Under the pieces are notes generated by a model. That model ran no database searches. It was not told the origin of the DNA and worked only from the letters and a program-made list of their open reading frames with translations. Shown in pieces: positions 1 through 12,300 of a stretch of 64,000 nucleotides of DNA. A program made the position numbers and the translations under genes. This DNA is from Prunus persica (lineage: Eukaryota; Streptophyta; Magnoliopsida; Rosales; Rosaceae). The DNA lies in assembly GCF_000346465.2 (NCBI RefSeq), contig NC_034012.1, positions 18,402,548 to 18,466,547 of the forward strand, read 5' to 3'. Position 1 is the stretch's first letter. Each line of letters begins with the position of its first letter.

Positions 1-1625
1 GAAGGCTTCCGAGCGGGGGCATTTCATTAGCTCGGTGCCGACTTCCCAGAAGTCATGGAGGAATTGCTCTCCGGTAATTGGGAGTCGCCATCGGGAGCAC
101 CCCCTAGTTTCTTGGTCCCCACGACATTCCAGACTGCCGGTAGGTTTTCGCACTACCGATCGGTAGACTGGCTTATCTTCTTTCTTTTTGTATTTTATTA
201 ATTTTTCTTCGTTTGACAGGCAAACTCAAGCAGCCGAGCCCCAAGCTGAGCGAGATCCGGCAGCTTGACCGAGTGAGGTTGAGAATACCCGCTGCCGAGC
301 GAGTTTATCCGCGCTTCCTCTTCACCGACAACCTCATCAAAGCCGGCCTCGTCGACCCTGCCGGGAGTAAGTAAATCTTTTTCTCTTTTTTTTTTTGTCT
401 TTCGTTTGTTGCCTTTGCTTGCCGACTGACCGAATATTTTTGCCCAGTGACGGACGCTAGGAAGGCTGCCGAGCATAAGAAGATGAACGAGTCCTCCAGG
501 AGGCGCCTGATGATGGGCTGGAGGGCAAGAAGAAGAGAAAACAGCCCGAGGCAGCTTCCGTTCGGCAGCCGGTGTCGGATCCGGAGGACCAGACCCTCGC
601 GGATCGCCTTCGGCAGCTTGATGCCGAGGCTGTTCCGAGGCGCACTACCGATGAAGCCGCTGCGCCGAGGCATCGGGACGTCGAGGCTGCCACCTCCAAG
701 GCTGCCGGCAAGCGACCGGAGACGATCGATCTGGAGGCCGAGCTGGTCCCCAAGCGCCCTCGCCAATCGGAGGTTCCCAGGGCCGTCCTTGCGGTGGAGG
801 ACGAGGACGGTCCTTCCGAGGCTGTCACCATCGCCTGCCCGGTGAAAACCGTCCAGTTCGTCAACCATATGATCCTCGGCTCTCAGATGGAGCTGCCGAA
901 GATCAACGAACTACCGAAGAAGTTTCTTCGGGAGGAGGCGCCTTCCGGCTTCAGGCCTCGGTAAGATTGTCTTTCTTCTTTCGTCCTTTATTTTTTTTAA
1001 AGTGGGGCACGCTTCTGACCTTCTTCGCTTTGTGCAGGCATCCATGGACATGTGGCTCTGCGTCAAGTCGGCCATCGCTGCTGCCGAGCGCGCCAAGAAG
1101 GCGTACGAGGACGGCAGGTCCAAGGTTGCCGAGGCTGGCAAAGCGCTCCAGGAGCACGCCCACCTGGTCAAGGAGAAAGAATCTGCTGAACGGCAGGTGG
1201 AGGAGTTGAATGGGCTCTTGGAGGCGGCGCTGGAGGCAACGAAGGATGCCGAGGCTTCCAAAGAGGTGGTGCAGGCGGCTTTGGAGGAGTCGGAGCGGGC
1301 GAAGGCAGCGGCGCAGGTGGCCTTGGAGGAATCGAAACGGGCCAAGGCTGCGGAGATCAAGGCCGCGGTTCAGTCAGCTATCCGGGGGTACCGTTCGTCT
1401 GAAGAGTTCACTGTCCTTCTGGATAAGGAAGTGGGCTCGGAGATGGTGGACCTGTTGTACCAATTCAAGCGGTACAACCCTGGGCAAAAGCTGAACTTGA
1501 ACTTCATCGCCGACCCTCCCCCCCTACCGGAAGGGATAACCGAGGAAATGATCGAGGAGTATGAGGGGGAGGGCGCCGTTGAAGGCTCCGGGTCTGCCAA
1601 GGCTGCTGCTGGTGACGAAGCCTGA
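1..1625 (+). pseudogene. Antisense extra ORF of the Tat element (coiled-coil protein)
   Basis: A spliced ORF runs against the direction of gag-pol. I read exons at about 1-139, 220-366, 448-960 and 1038-1625, each bordered by GT and AG. The last exon encodes about 195 residues rich in Ala, Glu and Lys with heptad-like spacing (AAAERAKKAYEDG, then several ALEES blocks), a long coiled coil ending in an acidic tail and a stop at 1623-1625. Exon 3 contains a basic stretch (KKKRKQPEA), a possible nuclear signal. The first exon has an in-frame TAG at 28-30, exon 3 needs a one-base shift near 490, and the exon 3 to 4 phase does not match, so this copy looks decayed. Function is unknown. Such antisense ORFs are known from Tat elements. 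Confidence 0.6.
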
Positions 1626-2088
1626 GGGCCTCTTTTAAGATTTGTTTGTAAATTTAGATTTAAGCTTTTATGTATTCAGAACACATTGGTGCCGTGGGCA
1701 TCCTCAATTTAAAAGTTGATTTATTGTTTTTATCTTCTGTTTGATCAATCTGAACCCGTTTTCAAATTGCCGATCGTACTTGTCGCCGAAAGACTCCGTA
1801 TAGGATTTATAACGTTAAAGGGGCAGTTCGAAATTGATAAGTTCCGATGGAATCTGTAGGGTAACGATTCCGAAAAACATTTATTGCCGTAGGCCAATAA
1901 AGGTGCCGTAGAACGTTAACTCACCCTTAGTGGCTACCGTGGGCTAGCAGAGTAATTTGAAGAGGTTCAGGGGTAATAGTGCCGAAGGCTTTCTATTAAT
2001 TTCTGCCGAAGGGAAAATACATTTCAATCGGTTTACAATTTTGTCCTACCGTAGGTTAGGTTACAACTTTGTCCTGCCGTAGGCTAGG
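1626..2088. other. Non-coding spacer of the Tat element
   Basis: This stretch separates the tail-to-tail ends of the antisense ORF and the integrase. It is rich in short GCCG- and CCGTAGG-type motifs, for example near-identical copies of TGCCGTAGGCTAGGTTAC at about 2047-2092. I see no ORF or RNA gene. It may hold the 3' ends of both converging transcripts. Confidence 0.5.
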
Positions 2089-5000
2089 TTACTTGAAATA
2101 GTACTTGAGATGTTCCACGTTCCAAGGATGACCGAGGGTCTTGCCGTTGGGGTCTCTTAGGCGGTAAGTTCCCGATCGAAGGATACCGATGATCTCATAA
2201 GGTCCTTCCCAGGAAGGTCCGAGGGTTCCTTCCGTGGCATCCTTGGTTGCTAGGGATACCTTCCGCATGACCCAATCTCCGACTCGGAATGAGCGGTGTC
2301 TGACCCTGGAGTCGTAATACCGAGAGACACGTTGCTTGTAGGCTTCATTCCGAAGGTTAGCATGTGCCCGGTGCTCTTCAAGAAGATCGAGGCTTAGAGA
2401 GAGTGCTTCTTTGTTAGACTTTGGTGTGAAAGTTTCCGTTCGGTAGGAAGGTTCACCGATTTCCACGGGCACCACAGCCTCCGAACCGAAAGCCAAAGAG
2501 AAAGGGGTCTCTCCCGTGGACATTCGGTAAGACGTCCGAATGGCCCAAAGTGCTTCGGGAAGCTTTTCTGGCCAGGCTCCCTTGGCTTTGTCCAGCTGCC
2601 GTTTCAGTAGTTTCTTGATGATTTTGTTTATTGCTTCTACCTGACCGTTTGACTGGGGATGGGCCGGTGATGCGAAAAACAAGTTGATTTTCAACCGGGT
2701 GCAAAATTGCCTGAAGAGTTTCGAATCGAACTGCCTGCCGTTGTCGGTAATGATTGCATACGGTATACCGAATCGGCAACAAATGTGAGTCCAGACGAAG
2801 TCTTCCACTCTTGCTGCCGTTATGGTTGCCAGAGGTTCGGCCTCTACCCATTTGGTGAAGTAGTCAACGGCAACCACGGCGTATTTCACCTGGCCTTTAC
2901 CCTGTGGCATTGGACCGATCAGGTCTAGTCCCCATTGTGCGAAAGGCCAAGGGCTCACGATCGGTGTCAGGGGTTCGGCGGGGATATGCTGTATGTTACC
3001 GAAGCGCTGACATTTATCACACTTCCTTACTAGCGAACTAGCGTCCTGGTGCGTGGTCGGCCAAAAGTATCCCTGCCGAAAGGCTTTGTGTGCGAGTGAC
3101 TGGGACCCGGAATGGTCGCCGCACACACCATTGTGGATCTCCCGAAGGACGTAGTCCCCCTGTTCTGCCGTAAGGCATTTGAGATATGGAGTTGTGTAGC
3201 CACGTTTGTAAAGGACGTCATTGATGACAGTGTACCTTGCCGATCGGTACCTAAGCTTTCGGGCCTGGGCCTTGTCCTCTGGAAGGGTGTCGTTGGTCAG
3301 GTACGAGTAGATAGGAGACATCCATGTATCCTCGTACCGTACGGTACATGTTTCGGAGGCTACCGTGCTCGGTTGGGCAAGAATTTCCACTGGCACCTTT
3401 CTTCCGATTTTATCATTTATTGCCGAAGCTAGCCGTGCCAATGCATCGGCATGGCTGTTTTCGCTTCTGGGGATCTGCCTGATCTCGTAGGCTCGGAAGT
3501 TTTTTAGCAGCTGGTGGGTAGACGAAAGGTAGGCGTTCATGGAGGCGTCTCTGGCCACGAAGTCTGCCTTTACCTGGTTCACAATGAGCTGGGAGTCACT
3601 GTGAATCCTGATTTGTTTTGCACTCATGCTCTTGGCTAACCGAAGGCCGACCAAGAGAGCCTCATATTCTGCTTCATTGTTGGAGGTTCGGAAGTTGAAT
3701 CGGAGGGCGTACTCGATCTTGAGTCCCTCTAGTGTTGTCAGTACCAAGCCTGCTCCGCATCCTTGTTGGTTTGCCGAGCCGTCGACGTGCAGAATCCATA
3801 CGGGATTTGAGGTGTCGAACCGTTTGGCGTCTACTTCCATCGGCATTTCGATTTCGGTAACCGGCTCGGGTGTCAGCTGTGCTTTTGATGGGGTGAGCTC
3901 GGAGATGAAATCGGCAATGGCTTGACCCTTTTCGGCGGGTCTTGGCATGAATTGTATGTCGAACTCTCCGAGTTCGATCACCCACTTGATCAATCGGCTA
4001 GAAGTCTCTGATTTTTGGAGTACCTGCCGAAGCGGTTGGTTAGTCAGAACTTTGATCCCGTGTGCTTGGAAGTATGGCCGAAATCTTCGTGCCGAGACTA
4101 CCAGGGCTAGTGCAAGCTGCTCTAATGGGGGATACCGAAGTTCAGCACTCTGGAGTGCCTTGCTGACATAAAAAATCGGTAGCTCTGCCCTTTCTGGCTT
4201 TCGGATCAATACCGAACTGACAGCAGTGCCAGATACCGAAAGGTATAGATAGAGAATCTCCCCAGGTAGTGGTTTTGACAGGAGGGGTGCTCTGCCCATG
4301 TAGTCCTTTAAGTTTTGAAACGCTTTATCACATTCGGCAGTCCATATGATATTCTGTTTGCCCCTTTTCAAAGCTTTAAAGAACGGCACACATTTGTCGG
4401 TAGCCTTTGAGATGAAGCGAGTCAGGGCCGCGACGCGTCCGGTAAGGCTTTGAATGTCCTTCGTCGTCTTCGGTTTTTCCATGTCGATGATTGCCTTTAT
4501 TTTTTCGGGATTCGCTTCAATACCCCTGTGACTAATCATGAACCCGAGGAATTTCCCGGAAGATACACCGAAGGCGCATTTCGTCGGGTTCAGCCTCATC
4601 CGGTACTCTTTCAGTATGCCGAACATGATTGATAAATTGTGTAGGTGTTCTTCGGCAGTTCTGCTTTTTACTAGCATGTCGTCAACGTAAACTTCCATGA
4701 TGCTGCCGATGTATTTGGCGAAAATTCTGTTGACGAGCCTTTGATATGTTGCCCCCGCGTTCTTCAGGCCGAACGGCATGACATTGTAACAGTACAAACC
4801 CCTGTCCGTTATGAAGGCGGTGTGTTCGCTGTCGGGGGGGGTGCATGAATATCTGATTGTATCCCGAATAGGCGTCCATGAAGCTCAGCAGTTCGTGTCC
4901 GGCGGTGGCGTCCACGAGCTGGTCTATCCGTGGCAACGGGAAGCTGTCCTTCGGGCAGGCCTTGTTCAGATCGGTATAGTCTTGGCACATTCGCCACCCG

Positions 5001-5323
5001 CCTGTACCCTTCCGGACCATGACCGAGTTTGCCAGCCATACTGGATACGTAACCTCCCTGATGAAGCCGATGGTTTGAAGTTTGTCAACTTCTGTGCGCA
5101 TGGCTTCGTACCGTTCGGCATCATACGAACGGCGCTTCTGTCTTACAGGCTTGTAAGCGGGGGAGATGCTGAGTTTATGGCCGATGATCTCAGGGTCTAT
5201 GCCGGGCATGTCTTCGTAGGACCACGCGAACACCTCCGAATGGTGCCGTAAGAAGTCTATAAACTGCGTTCGGAGGGCAGGGGTCAGTCTGGTGCCGATT
5301 CTAACCCGACGATCGGGCTGCTC
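2089..5323 (-). pseudogene. Tat-lineage pol: RT, RNase H, archaeal RNase H, integrase
   Basis: Reading down from 5323, the RT N-terminus carries WRMCQDYTDLNKACPKD and the palm motif YVDDMLVKS (about 4690). A connection domain and a degenerate RNase H follow, then a second RNase H beginning ILHVDGSANQQGCGAG (about 3800) with later Glu and Asp positions and HADALARLAS. The integrase has an H..H..CDKC zinc site (about 3000), WGLDLIGPMP, the catalytic ITDNGRQFD and the Glu in PQSNGQVEAINK. The protein ends WNVEHLKYYFK at 2089, with no chromodomain. Two open stretches overlap at 4682-4797 in different frames. The break lies in a run of eight G (C on the coding strand) at 4834-4841, one more than the frame allows. 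A TAA at 5324-5326 separates it from the protease part. Confidence 0.88.
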
Positions 5324-6253
5324 TTAGCTCAGGGTTATCGTCTCCAGCTCTTCGGCAGGCTGTGTGTGAGGAGTCGGGGACTCATCTCTTGGGTCGTCAA
5401 CGGGTCCTGTACCGTTCGGTATCCCCTGTACAGACATGGTCTCGTCGGGGATTTGGAAGGAGGTTGACTTGATGGCCGTGGCGTAGCAAGTCCGCGCGCT
5501 TAGCTGATTTCCCCTGACAGCTCCTATGCCGTTGGGGGTCAGGAACTTCATCAATAGCATGTGGGGGGAGAGATGCGCCTTGACCCTGGTCAGTGCCGTT
5601 CGTCCAACTATGACGTTGTACGCCGTCGGGCAGTCAACGATGAGAAACTGATCGTATACCGTCGTTCTTCTCGGCGTGGTGCCGAAGGTAAGTGGCAGTT
5701 TTACACTACCGACCGGCTGGACCAGGTCCCCAGAGAAACTTAACAAAGGTGTCAACTGCCGGTTGACCTGGCTGTCCTTTATTCCCATCTCTCAGAAAGC
5801 TTCGGCAAAAATCACATTCACCGAGCTCCCGGTGTCGATCAGCACCCGTCCTACATCGTAGTCGGCAATTTCTGCTCGGATGATCATTGGGTCGTCGTGG
5901 GGATAGAGGATGCCCTCTTCCTCCTCTTTGCAGAATGTGATTGGTTCCCAACGAACTTTCGGGATTTCCTGGTGCCGATTCACCTCTATGCCGAATACCT
6001 GAGGAAATTACGCGGCACGCACATATTGCTTCATTGACCGGTTGCTCATTCCCGCGATTGTGGGGCCACTGCTAATAGTGCTTATCATGTTTATCTGCCG
6101 AATTGAATTCGGCACCGACGCCGTTGGCTGCCGGGCGATGTACTGATCTAGCTTCCCCTCTTTGATCAACCGTTCGACAATTCTTCTCAGGCTTATGCAG
6201 TCTCCCGTATTATGGCTGTTGTGCTGATGGTACCGGCAGAATTTACCGGTATC
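5324..6253 (-). pseudogene. Tat-lineage zinc knuckle and aspartic protease
   Basis: This part encodes a gag-type zinc knuckle (FCRYHQHNSHNTGDC, near 6200-6250) and then a retroviral-type aspartic protease with the active-site motif VLIDTGSSVNVIF (about 5810-5850). In-frame stops lie at 6254-6256 (TAG), 6008-6010 (TAA), 5792-5794 (TGA) and 5324-5326 (TAA). The reading continues sensibly in the same frame across each, so these are point nonsense changes in one former gag-pol frame. The protease would cut the polyprotein inside the particle. Confidence 0.8.
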
Positions 6254-7190
6254 CTAATTGTCTTGCCGATTGGGTCTTCGTTGATTCGGCTTCGGTATTA
6301 TTTCTTGTTCGTTCATCAGGACAGCCTCGTAGGTAGTATTCAGTAGGGTGAAGACTTCATTGCCGTGGTCACGATTCGGCAGTGGCGCTCGGTTGTCGTT
6401 GCGACCATACCGCCCTTTCCCTTTCTTCGTCGGCTCGGTCGTCTTTTCTCTTATGACGCACCGAGTATGTGTCGATTCTCTCGTATGGTGTCGCTTTTGC
6501 CGGATAAGCACTTGGTTCGGCGTCTCCTCGCGGTGCCGAAGCCGCGGGTTTCGAGTTGAAATATTCAGCCTTGGCGTGGATTGCCGCCTGCTTCATCAGT
6601 TCGTCGTACGTGCGCCAGTTGCTGCTGTGTACTAGGTATCGGAAATGCGAGGACCGAAGGCCACTCTTAAAGGCGCCGTAGGCTGCCCTATCGTCTATTT
6701 CCGGACACCTTGAGTACTCGTGACTGAAGCGTGCCGCGTATTCTCTCAATGGTTCGTCCTCTCTTTGTCGAATCGTGTACAGATCATCGGCAGAGTAAAG
6801 ACGGTCTGTTTGGATTGTGAAGTGGTTGAGGAAAATCTGCTTCAGTTCGTCGAACGAGTCTACTGTTTCTGGCTCCAACCGATAGAACCAGTTCAGGGCT
6901 GCCCCGGTAAGGGAGGACGGGAATAGCAGGCACTGCCCTTCATCGCTTAGGCCCTTGCACCCGATGGCGGACTGAAATGAGTGGAGGTGTGTTAAGGGGT
7001 CTTCCGTTCCCGTATAGAACGGTATACGAAGTTGCTGCCTTTCCCGATCCTGCCGAGAGTCTCGGATGCGCCTGGTAAACGGTCCTGGCCGAAGCTTTTC
7101 CCACTCCGGTCCTTGGGAGCGGGCGTTGTCGTTTTTCATTTTCTGGATTCTTTGAAAAAGGAGTCGGACAACGGGGTCTTGGAGATTTCC
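6254..7190 (-). pseudogene. Tat-lineage gag, capsid region, 5' truncated
   Basis: About 300 residues match the retrotransposon gag family: FYTGTEDPLTHLHSFQSA, then GAALNWFYRLEP, FDELKQIFLNHF and REDEPLREYAARF are its usual landmarks. The frame changes in the 6369-6511 interval, where the downstream part (GRYGRNDNRAPLP) is in another frame. Gag residues are recognisable only up to about 7190. The open frame runs on to 7286, but through the 106-bp tandem repeat, so those residues are not gag. Truncation here removed the true start. Confidence 0.82.
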
Positions 7191-7650
7191 ATAGGTTGAT
7201 GACCAATGGGAAAAATTAGAAATTAATGGGTAAGTGTGGGCCATTAATTGAGAATTTGTTTTTGAGAGATTTGAATTGAATAACATAGAAATTTACATGG
7301 GTACATGACCCATGGGAAAAATTGGAAATTAATGGGTAAGTGTAGCCCACTAATTGAGAATTTTTATTTGAGAGATTTGAATTTAATCTCATTGAAATTT
7401 TCACGGGTAGATGACCTTTGAGAAAAATTGGATGGTTTTGTACCATTTTTCCTTTTTTTGTCAATGTCCAAGAAAAATAATGAGCAATTTTGATTAACCC
7501 ACTAATTTTCTAAAATTAACATTTGCACTTGGACCCAAATATGGCTACGAGGATTTTTAAAATTGATCCATGAACCATATAATTGCTCAGACTATAATGA
7601 GTGGAAAGTTATAAGGGGTTCACTTTATAGCCATCAGATCAATCCAAGGG
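7190..7650 (+). repeat. Left candidate terminal repeat with 106-bp tandem units
   Basis: A unit of about 106 bp containing ATGGGAAAAATT(A/G)GAAATT and AATGGGTAAGTGT starts near 7195 and near 7301, with a third partial copy near 7407. Further in, the core at 7591-7620 is shared in inverted form with 32221-32250, and a following tract (TAGCCATCAGATCAATCCAA) resembles AGCCGTTGGATTTCATCCAA on the other side. Tandem subrepeats inside terminal repeats are common in MULEs. Confidence 0.5.
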
Positions 7651-9326
7651 CTGGGGAGAATTGAGATAAAGTTTTACAATCGGGTAGTTGAGGAACCCAA
7701 ACCCCAATTGAATATCCAGCACGTCCGAAAAAGAAGAAGAAGAGGCAAGTTTGAAGTTTGAACAGAAAAAACTCATCTCTCTAAAACCCATATCTCTGAG
7801 AAACGGTTGAAGGCAACGGTTAACGACGGTTGAAGGCAACTGTTGAACGCCACTCCGTTCTCCAGACCCTGAAAAAGTATTTAATTTGAGTAGAAGGGGC
7901 AAAGGTGTGGATTCCGAAACAGTGAAGGGGCGAAGCAGTGGAAGGGGAAGGAGAGAAACCGTATTCGTTGGAAGTGGTAGGTTCCATTTGTGGAGCAAAG
8001 CAACACAAAGACCCCGCACAGACACCTTGCGATTGTTGAATAACTAGCATTTGGTGAGTAATTTATGGAATTTGAGTTTAGGGTTAGAGTAATGGTTTTT
8101 CCCAATTTGTACCATCAGTGTTGTTGGATTTGGCATCTCTTCTTTGTGCTTCACTTGCATGTTAATTTTTGCTTGTGTATATGTTAAAAAAAGAATGAAA
8201 ATCAAGTCAATAACAAGTCAATAACATGTCAATAATGATATGAATAAGATAATGGTGTTGAATTGGAGGAGGCTCTCAAAACCTTCCACATTTGAAGCAG
8301 TGCATAGTGCAGATTATCTCTCTGGCGCTAGAATATGTATATATATTTTGAAATAAATATGATTTCCTTTGTTACTAAATTCGCCTGAGAAACATGAGAA
8401 CAGATGATAATAAACTCATGAATAGAAGTACAAAGCATTTGATGAGTAATTTATGGAATTTGAGTTTAGGGTTAGAGTAACGGTTTTCCGCAATTTGTAC
8501 CATCAATGTTGTTGGATTTGGCATCTCTTCTTTGTGCTTCACTTGCATGTTAATTTTTGCTTGGGTATATGTTAAAAAACGAATGAAAATCAAGTCAATC
8601 ACATATCAATAACATATCAATAACATGTTAATAATGATATGAATAAGATAATGGTGTTGAATTGGAGGACGCCCTCAAAACCTTCCACATTTGAAGCAGT
8701 GCAGAGTGCAGAGTACCTCTCTGGCGCTAGAATTTATATATTTTTTGAAATAAATATTATTTCATTTGTTACTAAATTTGCCTATGAGAAATGAGAACAG
8801 ATAATAATAAACTCATGAATAAAAGTGCAAAGCATTTGAAATAAAGGTTGATCTATGACGATTGTGGCTGACTGAAGAAAAAGCTAGAAAGAAAGAAGGA
8901 TGTGGCAATGACTTAGCAAGCAAATAGCAGAGTAGATGCTTTGCTTTGCTTCCTTTCACTATATTTCTTATTTATTTATTTTGTGTTGTGTATGAGATGA
9001 CAATAATTGCCATGTGTGTGAAGTGCAGAACTTGCCTAGATTGCACTCACACTCACTCATGCATCAACCATTGATTGGAGTTTAGATCCATAAATAAAAC
9101 ACATGAAATTGTTTGTAATTCACATAATCATTGCATTAACAGGTATTTGCACAAAATTTGTCATATTGCTTTGATGATGTTAAAGCCTGTGATCAGTAAT
9201 CCCTATGCTCATGTACTTTGTAAAATTTGTAATGTGCCTGGTTCACTAGTTGTGTAAATACCAATGTGATTGTGCAAATACGTGGTAGTATATGTGTTCA
9301 CGTTATTTCATCTTGTATTTCAGGAA
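7651..9326. other. 5' flank of the Ulp1 gene with a 390-bp tandem duplication
   Basis: No protein gene is supported here. A unit starting GCATTTG(G/A)TGAGTAATTT is present at 8047-8434 and again at 8435-8831 (388 and 397 bp) with scattered differences. Both copies carry a short triplication of the word TCAATAACA. The stretch just before 9327 ends in a pyrimidine tract and TTTCAG, a likely splice acceptor, so upstream non-coding exons are possible. Confidence 0.6.
8047..8831 (+). repeat. Tandem duplication, two units of about 390 bp
   Basis: Both units share long near-identical stretches, such as GTTGTTGGATTTGGCATCTC and CTCAAAACCTTCCACATTTG, in the same order. Unit lengths are 388 and 397 bp. 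A residual GCATTTG begins a third copy at 8832 but diverges at once. Confidence 0.85.
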
Positions 9327-12300
9327 ATGGGATCCAACGTGGAGCTGGTATGGCCAGAGTAAGAGGCATATTCATCACGGGTGAACAACTGCTCACTTGC
9401 AAATTCGTCTCTAGCTGCAATTCGAGCGAAGTTGAGTGCGGAACAATTAGAACAATTCAAGACATCATGCTTTGGCCATCTTCTGAATATAGATAAGATT
9501 CAGTTTAGCGGGCAGATTGTGCATGAGGTTGTGTTGCGTAGAGTAGCGGGGCAGGGTGTGAAAGACTTGGATGGACTGAGTTTCTTAATAGGGTGTGACG
9601 TTGCTCAGTTCACTCGTCAGGATTTCTGTTTGATCATAGGGCTTCGTTTTGGGGAAGTGCCTGAAGTTTCCAGCGGAGAGAGTGATGAAATTAGACTTCA
9701 GAAAAGATATTTTATAGACGAAGGAATTACATGTAATGCCTTAGAAGAAGCATTTCTGAGGTGCACAGAGGAAGATGACATCTACAAGCTAGCTCTTGTT
9801 TACTTTGCTGAGTTAGTGGTTTTGGGAAGGGACAAACATTTGAACATCAATCTAAATTACCTGACCCTTGTAGAGGACTTGGATGCGTTCAACAGGTATC
9901 CGTGGGGTTCAGTGTCCTTTGATAAAACCCAAGACAGTCTATTTTCTGCACCAACAAATTATGTGAAAAGCTCTGAAAATGAAGAGGGAAGGGGAAAAGT
10001 AAGGTAACGGGAACAAGCCGGAGAAATGAGAAGGGCAAGAAGGATAAGCATGGTGAAGTGCAAAGGGGTGGATGGAGTTTTAAAGGTTTCACGTATGTTT
10101 TCCAGGTACATGGTAATAATGTTCATGTCAATTATATTTTGTGAACTTTAAAACTTAAATAATGACTTTTGTCCTGTAAATTGTGTAGATTTGGGTATAT
10201 GACTTAATTCCTAGAATGGCGAACCTGAATTACTGCAAGGTTGTTGATCCGACAGCTGTCCCGCGTATTTTGCGATGGAGAACTACTACGTCTGTTCTCA
10301 AGATGAGAAAGTTGAACAATTTTTTTTTCCAGAGCAAAGAGGTTTGGTTTGCAGCCCTTAGAACTATTTATAAGATTCAATGAAATTATGAAGTAGAATT
10401 ATTGAATATGACTCTTGTCTGTATTCTGAAACAGTCAGTTCAGTTGCGGGCGCTATGTCCGAGTGAAGAGGAAATGAGACAACCATATTGGAGTTGGCCA
10501 CAGGATCGCCCTGCTGTTGTCTTGGCAGAGTCAATTCCTTCTTCATGTGTTGACCTTGATGAGTTGAACAAGATGGTAAGCTTGTTGAGGTCTGAGTTGT
10601 TTCAAGTAAAGCGGGAAAAAGACGTCCTTGAGTTAAAGGTCATACGGATGTAAAAACTTTTGGACCACTGTTTAGGTCCTCAGTTTGAGCAGGAAGTAAG
10701 GAGGGACCTAGCTTTACTGAAAGAGAGGGCGAATCGTTATGTCATCTCACATCTATTTAAGGTGAGGAAATGGATGACATTCAATGGGATGAAGAGTCAA
10801 GTAACAGAAATGAGGGAGAGGAAAAGGAAGATGAAGGGATTGAAGGGGGTGAAGGGCCAAGTAATAGAAATGAGGGAGAGGAAAAGGAAGAGGGGGGGAT
10901 TGAAGGGGGTGAAGTGCAAGGAAAACCAAGTGAGGTAGAGGAAGCTCAAAGGAAAAGAAGTGAAGGAAAGCAAGTGAAAATAAAAAGCAGCAAGGGAGAG
11001 GAAGCGCAAAGAAAGAGCAGTGAGGGAGAGGAAGTGAAAAGAAAAAGCAGTAAGGGAGAGGAACTGCAAAGAAAAAGCAGTGAGGGAGAGGATCCGCAAA
11101 GAAAAAGAAGGGAGGGCAAGGAAGTGAAAAGACAAAGAAGTGAGGAAAAGGAAGTGCAAAGAAACCAATGTGAGAAAGAAGATAATGAAGTTATGTTGCT
11201 TGGCGATGACATTGGCGAGAGCACGGAGGGGACAAAGGTTGAGTTTACTCTCGAGGACATTGATTTGGATCAACCTACAGCTGTGCTATCTTAGTTGAAC
11301 ATTTGGTTGAATGATAAAGGTAAAGCTGTGGAACAAGGGGTCCAATTACGGAAGAGGAAGAGGATCATTCCTATGTGGAAGATCATTGAAGGTAGTGAAT
11401 TAGTTCCAAAAACTCTGGCAGAGACAACCGGACTTCAGATGTTAGACCCAATGAAGGCGATTCCGCATGATGATCTGGTGAAATTGCTGAAACTTTGTTG
11501 GGAATGGCACCATAACCCGAAGTAAGTCCCTTGTTTTTTGAGATAGAAGGCATGAGTGTATATATTTTTTAATTGTTGTGTTCTAAAACTTTTTTATATT
11601 CATAGTTTGGTGATGCAATTTGGCAACGTGGAAGCTGATATTGAATTCTTTACTTCCCTCGTCAAAGCTGATGGTTGGCTGAAAGGAGATGTAAGTTTAA
11701 TTGATTATGTATTTGTTTTAATGTACATAGATTATGAGATTGACAAGAAAAACATGTTGCAGCACATTGATTTGGGGTTGTATCTCATCCGGAAGCGACA
11801 ACAAGAGTTGGAGGAAGTAGAAATATCGGACTGGACAACGACCGATGTAATTTTTATGGTATGTCATGGCCTTGACCAAGTGCTGTTAATAATTACAAAT
11901 TATCCATACTTGCTTTGTGGAGGTGTTTAACCATTGATTGTTTTCTATTTCACAGAATCACATTCGTACTTGCTTTGCGGATAATAAAAGAAAAAAAGAG
12001 CAGGTTGGGTGGAAAATTAGAAACAGTTTACTGAACGTTGTAAATGGCAAGGTTCCGACGTGTGGGATGGATTGGCAGAACGCATATAAGGTGTATGCCC
12101 TTTGTATGTTGACGAAGTACAAGCATTAGGTGGCTGTAATGATTGATCTGGTTTTGTGTGAAATCAATGTGTACGATTCAAAGGTTTCACTTATTCCAGA
12201 TGAGATCTTAAAGGAAGAACTCGCCCCGCTTTCAATTACGATTCCAAATCTTCTCAACACCGTCGACTTTTATGAAGAAGGTGTTTATGCAAACAATTGC

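Larger units (their letters stand above)
1..7190 (-). mobile_element. Ty3/gypsy retrotransposon, Tat lineage, truncated
   Basis: On the minus strand the order is gag, protease, reverse transcriptase, degenerate RNase H, a second (archaeal-type) RNase H, integrase. Beyond the integrase lies an ORF in the opposite direction. Dual RNase H, absence of a chromodomain and an extra antisense ORF between integrase and the 3' LTR are known hallmarks of the Tat lineage. The 3' LTR would lie before position 1. At the other end gag stops abruptly near 7190, where a 106-bp tandem repeat begins, so the gag N-terminus, primer site and 5' LTR are missing. Several stops and at least two frameshifts show the copy is dead. 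Confidence 0.9.

Noticed and set aside
7190..7286. The open frame extending the Tat gag to a Met at 7286.
   Set aside because: The added 32 residues come from the 106-bp tandem repeat that starts at the truncation, so the Met is not the gag start.
10797..11273. Hydrophobic minus-strand frames opposite the 30-bp minisatellite.
   Set aside because: They are the antisense of the Lys/Glu/Ser repeat of the Ulp1 pseudogene.
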